Below are positions 34,572-37,138 of a stretch of 37,138 nucleotides of DNA, piece after piece. The first letter of the stretch is position 1. Every line of letters begins with the position of its first letter. The stretch covers positions 1-37,138 of the forward strand of contig CACWXY010000039.1 of the NCBI GenBank assembly GCA_902764915.1. The letters are read 5' to 3'. Origin of the DNA: an uncultured Eubacteriales bacterium (lineage in GTDB: Bacteria > Bacillota > Clostridia > Christensenellales > Aristaeellaceae). Under the pieces are notes generated by a model, which had not been told where the DNA came from, did not search any database, and saw only the letters and a program-made list of their open reading frames with translations. The translations under genes were made by a program, and so were the position numbers.

Positions 34572-36080
34572 ATGGATTATGTATGGTGTATACTGGCTGC
34601 ACTGTGGGCCGGCGTGGGAACCGGACTGGCCGGGCTGTCCGCCGCTACGGTCATGGTGCCGATCCTGATGGTTCTCTGTCCCGCCTTTTCCGGAGAAAAC
34701 GGTGTGTACCAGGCAACGGCGATTGCCCTGGCGTCGGACATTTTTGGCTCTGCAGTGACTGCCTTTACCTATGCGCGGCACGGAAACATGGATCTGAAGC
34801 GCGGGCGGGTGATGATGGTCTGCGTTCTGCTCATGTGTACAGTGGGCAGCTATGCGGCCTATATCGCGGGTAACGTGGTGCTGGGAAATTTCTCCCTGTT
34901 TCTGACACTGTGCATTGGCATCCGGTTTCTGGTAAAGCCAGATACGGGCAGCCGAAGACCGTCTGTGCGCGGTGCACGGCTGGATGGCAAAGCGGTGGCC
35001 TGGTCGCTGTTCTTTGGCCTGACCGTAGGCTTTGGTACGGGCTTTGTGGGGACCGGGGGCGGCATGATCATGCTGATTGTGTTTACGGTATTTCTGGGCA
35101 TGGACCAGCGGACAGCTGTAGGTACCAGTACCTTTATTATGACGTTTACGGCGCTGATTGCGGCGGTGAGTCATATCCTGATTCATCCGGCCATCGTGCT
35201 GGAAAAATGGGATATGCTGCTTCTGTGCATGACAGTGGCAACATCTGCCAGTCTTCTGTCAGCGCGTTTTGCCAACCGTATGAAAAACAGAACGGTAGGG
35301 CTGGCTACCGGCGGGGTGCTGACCGTGCTGGGCGCGTCCATGCTGCTTCTGTATTACAGGGATGTCCTGGCCTCATGGACGCTGCTTCCCCAGATCCTGC
35401 GCTGTTTCGGTATGCTTCTGATGTTTATTATTCCGGCGCTTATGGTCCTTGTGCCGATCCGTTTCCTGACCCGTGTGCCATCCTATGTTTTCCGCAAGCT
35501 TCTGCACATGATGGCTTTTTCATTCTCCATGCTGGTGATTCTCCGGGCGGAGAGCTGGCAGGCAGCGGCGCTGACCGCGCTGGTGAGCGCGGCTGTGATC
35601 TATCCCATACTGTGTCTTTGCGAGAACAGGGCGTGGTACGGGAAACTGATGGTGCAGAAAAGTCCGGGCGAGGTCAAGCGCAGTATGCTGATGATCTTCT
35701 CTGTCATTGCTGCGGTGGTCGGACTGGCCTGGGGGGTCGGAAAACAGCAGCATCTGGCGGCAGCGGCCATAATGATGTGGGGCTGCGGGGATGCGGCGGC
35801 CGCGCTGGTCGGCATACCGTGGGGCCGGCACAAGGTACACTCCCGCTGGACAGACGGAAAGAAGTCCTGGGAGGGTACGCTGGCCATGGCGGCCGTTTCT
35901 TTCCTCAGCGGCATTTCCGTACTGCTCTGGCAGCATACGCCCGTGCCGCAGGCGCTGTACATGGCCGGGCTGGGGGCCGTGCTGGGAAGCGCCACGGAAC
36001 TTTTTTCGCACAGTGAATATGACACGGTTACCGTACCGCTGGTCATAGTTCTGGTGCTGCTGGCGTGTACAGCGCTGTAA
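34572..36080 (+). CDS. TSUP permease fused to a dolichol/phytol-kinase-like domain
   Basis: A 502-residue membrane protein with two unlike halves in one uninterrupted frame. Residues about 1-265 are a TauE/SafE (TSUP) permease with its two repeated halves: GLSAATVMVPILM near the start and GTGFVGTGGGMIMLIVF at about 155-171; TSUP proteins move sulfite, sulfonates or other organic anions. From about 275 on, the sequence resembles SEC59/phytol-kinase/CTP-transferase proteins: RKLLHM (308-313), GCGDAAAALVGIPWGRHK (404-421), GKKSWEGTLAM (429-439) and YDTVTVPL (483-490). These bind CTP or a nucleotide and phosphorylate isoprenoid alcohols in known members; the substrate here is unknown. The start has GAGGGAGG upstream. 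A divergent TetR gene probably controls it. Confidence 0.82.
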   Translation: MDYVWCILAALWAGVGTGLAGLSAATVMVPILMVLCPAFSGENGVYQATAIALASDIFGSAVTAFTYARHGNMDLKRGRVMMVCVLLMCTVGSYAAYIAGNVVLGNFSLFLTLCIGIRFLVKPDTGSRRPSVRGARLDGKAVAWSLFFGLTVGFGTGFVGTGGGMIMLIVFTVFLGMDQRTAVGTSTFIMTFTALIAAVSHILIHPAIVLEKWDMLLLCMTVATSASLLSARFANRMKNRTVGLATGGVLTVLGASMLLLYYRDVLASWTLLPQILRCFGMLLMFIIPALMVLVPIRFLTRVPSYVFRKLLHMMAFSFSMLVILRAESWQAAALTALVSAAVIYPILCLCENRAWYGKLMVQKSPGEVKRSMLMIFSVIAAVVGLAWGVGKQQHLAAAAIMMWGCGDAAAALVGIPWGRHKVHSRWTDGKKSWEGTLAMAAVSFLSGISVLLWQHTPVPQALYMAGLGAVLGSATELFSHSEYDTVTVPLVIVLVLLACTAL

Positions 36081-36099
36081 AAGCAGAGAGAACATATGC

Positions 36100-36142
36100 A
36101 AAAACGGCTTTCCGCACCGGGAAGGCCGGGGCAGAAAGCCGT
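36100..36142 (-). terminator. Rho-independent terminator on the minus strand
   Basis: On the minus strand ACGGCTTTC (36142-36134) pairs with GAAAGCCGT (36112-36104), followed by TTTT. It terminates the truncated SH3-protein gene, and can also stop the convergent fusion gene transcript. Confidence 0.65.
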
Positions 36143-36206
36143 GATGCGCATCCGTGAAAAGACGAATGCGTCTTTCATGCAATTTATGATTCCTGAGCTG
36201 AGCGGA

Positions 36207-36915
36207 TTACTGCACAGGGACAAACTCCAGATCGGACAGGAAATCAATGCACATGCCGATCTGCGCATTGGTCAGCGTCTGACTGGCTGCGCTGGGACTG
36301 GGCGTCATATTGAACTCAATCATATAGCCCTTGTAGATGGACAGGATATCCACAAAGTCCGTATCACTGCCGATTTCGCGGGCGATCAGCAGCTTGGTGC
36401 CGTGGGAGGTGTTCTGATAGGAGATGTCCACATCGTTCATCTCGGTATAGGTAGCTTCCAGAGCAGCCAGCTGATCGTCTGTCAGATCATTCATCCGCTG
36501 CACATCGCCGTAGAGTTCGTCAAAGGCGATGGACAGGTACAGCTGTGGCTTGGTCATATCCTGGGACAGAACCGAAGCCACAATGGTGCCGCCGCGCACA
36601 TTGACAACCTGCAGCTCATAGCCTTCGGGCAGCTTGCAGGTCAGCTCAAAAGCGCCGTTCACGGTCAGTGTCCCCAGCTTCTGCGCCGCATTGTTCTGTG
36701 CCGGAGACTCCACGACGACTGCGGCCACGGTCTTATTGATCTTTCTCGTATAATCCTTGAAGATATAGCCGACTACATTGCTTTCCGGATCGCGCGCGCG
36801 GTACCAGCGTTTGGTTTCCCCTTCCACGATCAGCTGCTGCCCATCGGGATAGGAGGCCAGACGTGTGGTGATCTTGGACGGGCCCTTGCGGAAATTGAAA
36901 ACTGCACTACGTCTT
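36207..36915 (-). pseudogene. SH3-domain secreted-type protein, 5' end missing
   Basis: About 235 residues of a protein with an SH3-like domain at the start: VFNFRKGPSKITTRLASYPDGQQLIVEGE and WYRARDPESNVVGYIFKDYTRK, then a region of about 180 residues with no motif I recognise, ending EFVPVQ. Proteins of this type normally begin with a signal peptide. The frame is open to an ATG at 37040, but the first about 42 residues (through 36915) run across two hairpin terminators and lack an export signal or ribosome binding site, so they are not a natural N terminus. The gene therefore appears cut at about 36900-36930 by the foreign segment at the right end. The other SH3 protein in the window (20336-21397) shows what an intact one looks like. 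Confidence 0.7.
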
Positions 36916-36966
36916 TGATACGGATTCAGGCGGCGTGACCGGAGGGCTCGTTTTTCGGGCAAAAAG

Positions 36967-37016
36967 GGCTCGTTCGAGCCTTCTTGTGAAGTCGGGTATT
37001 TACCCGGCTGTTTTTT
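36967..37016 (+). terminator. Two consecutive terminators at the edge of the right-end segment
   Basis: GGCTCG (36967-36972) and CGAGCC (36975-36980), followed by TTCTTG, then AGTCGGGTA (36990-36998) and TACCCGGCT (37001-37009), followed by GTTTTTT. Both face the right, so they stop transcription entering the promoter beyond. No plus-strand gene that they would belong to is visible on the left, which fits a boundary or an attenuator. Confidence 0.7.
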
Positions 37017-37070
37017 GTTTGTAGCGAGCATTTGAAGCAAAAAAAAGATGTGAGATTTACAATCTCCCTA

Positions 37071-37099
37071 TTGACATAAGTACTTCTATATAGTATAAT
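37071..37099 (+). promoter_or_regulatory. Perfect consensus sigma-A promoter
   Basis: TTGACA (37071-37076) and TATAAT (37094-37099) are separated by exactly 17 bases, the ideal pattern. The surrounding DNA is clearly more AT-rich than the rest of the window. Confidence 0.9.
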
Positions 37100-37130
37100 C
37101 CGAAACGGAATTGACCAAGGAGGTTATATT

Positions 37131-37138
37131 ATGAATAA
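37131..37138 (+). CDS. Start of a gene running off the window
   Basis: ATG at 37131 follows AAGGAGG (37117-37123) at 7 bases and the perfect promoter above. Only ATGAATAA is visible, so the product begins Met-Asn and cannot be identified. The strong promoter is typical of resistance, leader-peptide or mobile-element genes, but this is only a guess. Confidence 0.4.

Noticed and set aside
34910..36016. 368-codon open frame in another plus frame within the fusion gene
   Set aside because: Its translation is rich in Cys, Gly and His without motifs; the other frame gives two recognisable membrane domains.
36967..36990. tRNA 3' half, because of a GTTCGAGCC motif
   Set aside because: No acceptor stem, anticodon arm or CCA could be built around it; it is better explained as a terminator stem.
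36916..37040. N-terminal extension of the SH3 protein to ATG 37040
   Set aside because: No ribosome binding site, no signal peptide, and it reads through two terminator hairpins.

Overview
The window looks like chromosomal DNA of a carbohydrate-using, Gram-positive-type Clostridia (gut or rumen style). The basis is by eye: two-component YesM/YesN-type regulators beside a sugar ABC importer, many signal-peptide proteins with bacterial SH3 domains, an NlpC/P60-SH3-SLH-like surface protein, an RsbU/SpoIIE-like phosphatase with an RsbW-like kinase, strong AAGGAGG ribosome binding sites and sigma-A promoters. TGA is used as a normal stop by many intact genes. No rRNA, tRNA, CRISPR array or complete insertion sequence was seen.

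Layout. (1) 534-2345: a secreted protein with three predicted covalent-FMN sites, two of them in a long tandem duplication, with its own promoter and terminator. (2) 2388-6913, minus strand: a tightly packed operon of a domain-permuted GH3 glucosidase, an alpha/beta-hydrolase esterase and a cysteine-rich HdrB-like protein. (3) 7233-8703: RNA cyclic phosphodiesterase ThpR and a membrane protein. (4) 9021-16054: GH5 glucanase, solute-binding protein, two permeases, YesM-type kinase and YesN-type regulator, forming one sugar uptake and sensing operon without its own ATPase. (5) 16119-18758, minus strand: a MATE exporter and a pair of half-size chromate transporters. (6) 18912-23978: a secreted PIG-L deacetylase split by a frameshift, a secreted SH3 protein, two head-to-head gene remnants (one a MATE exporter) and an intact MATE exporter. 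(7) 24019-30424: a small Cys-rich protein translationally coupled to a 1033-residue wall-hydrolase-like protein that carries an in-frame TGA, followed by a membrane sensor-phosphatase and an RsbW-like kinase. (8) 30667-33873: a frameshifted AraC regulator, then a promoter driving a sugar isomerase and rhamnulose-1-phosphate aldolase. (9) 33882-36142: a TetR regulator divergent from an unusual fusion of a TSUP permease and a dolichol/phytol-kinase-like domain. (10) 36207-37138: a secreted-type SH3 protein lacking its 5' end, abutting AT-richer DNA with terminators and a perfect consensus promoter, probably the edge of an inserted element.

Functionally, regions 2, 4 and 8 form a plant-glycan and deoxysugar theme: secreted or imported glucans are cut by GH5/GH3, esters are removed by the esterase, and the isomerase/aldolase pair serves a deoxysugar such as rhamnose. 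Regions 6 and 7 form a cell-envelope theme. Five genes between 18.9 and 31.4 kb are broken, which is either local gene decay or residual sequence error; this cannot be separated from the sequence alone. The most unusual items are the multi-flavin tandem-repeat protein, the TSUP-kinase fusion, the TGA-interrupted double cysteine-peptidase coupled to a Cys-rich mini-protein, and the junction at the right end.
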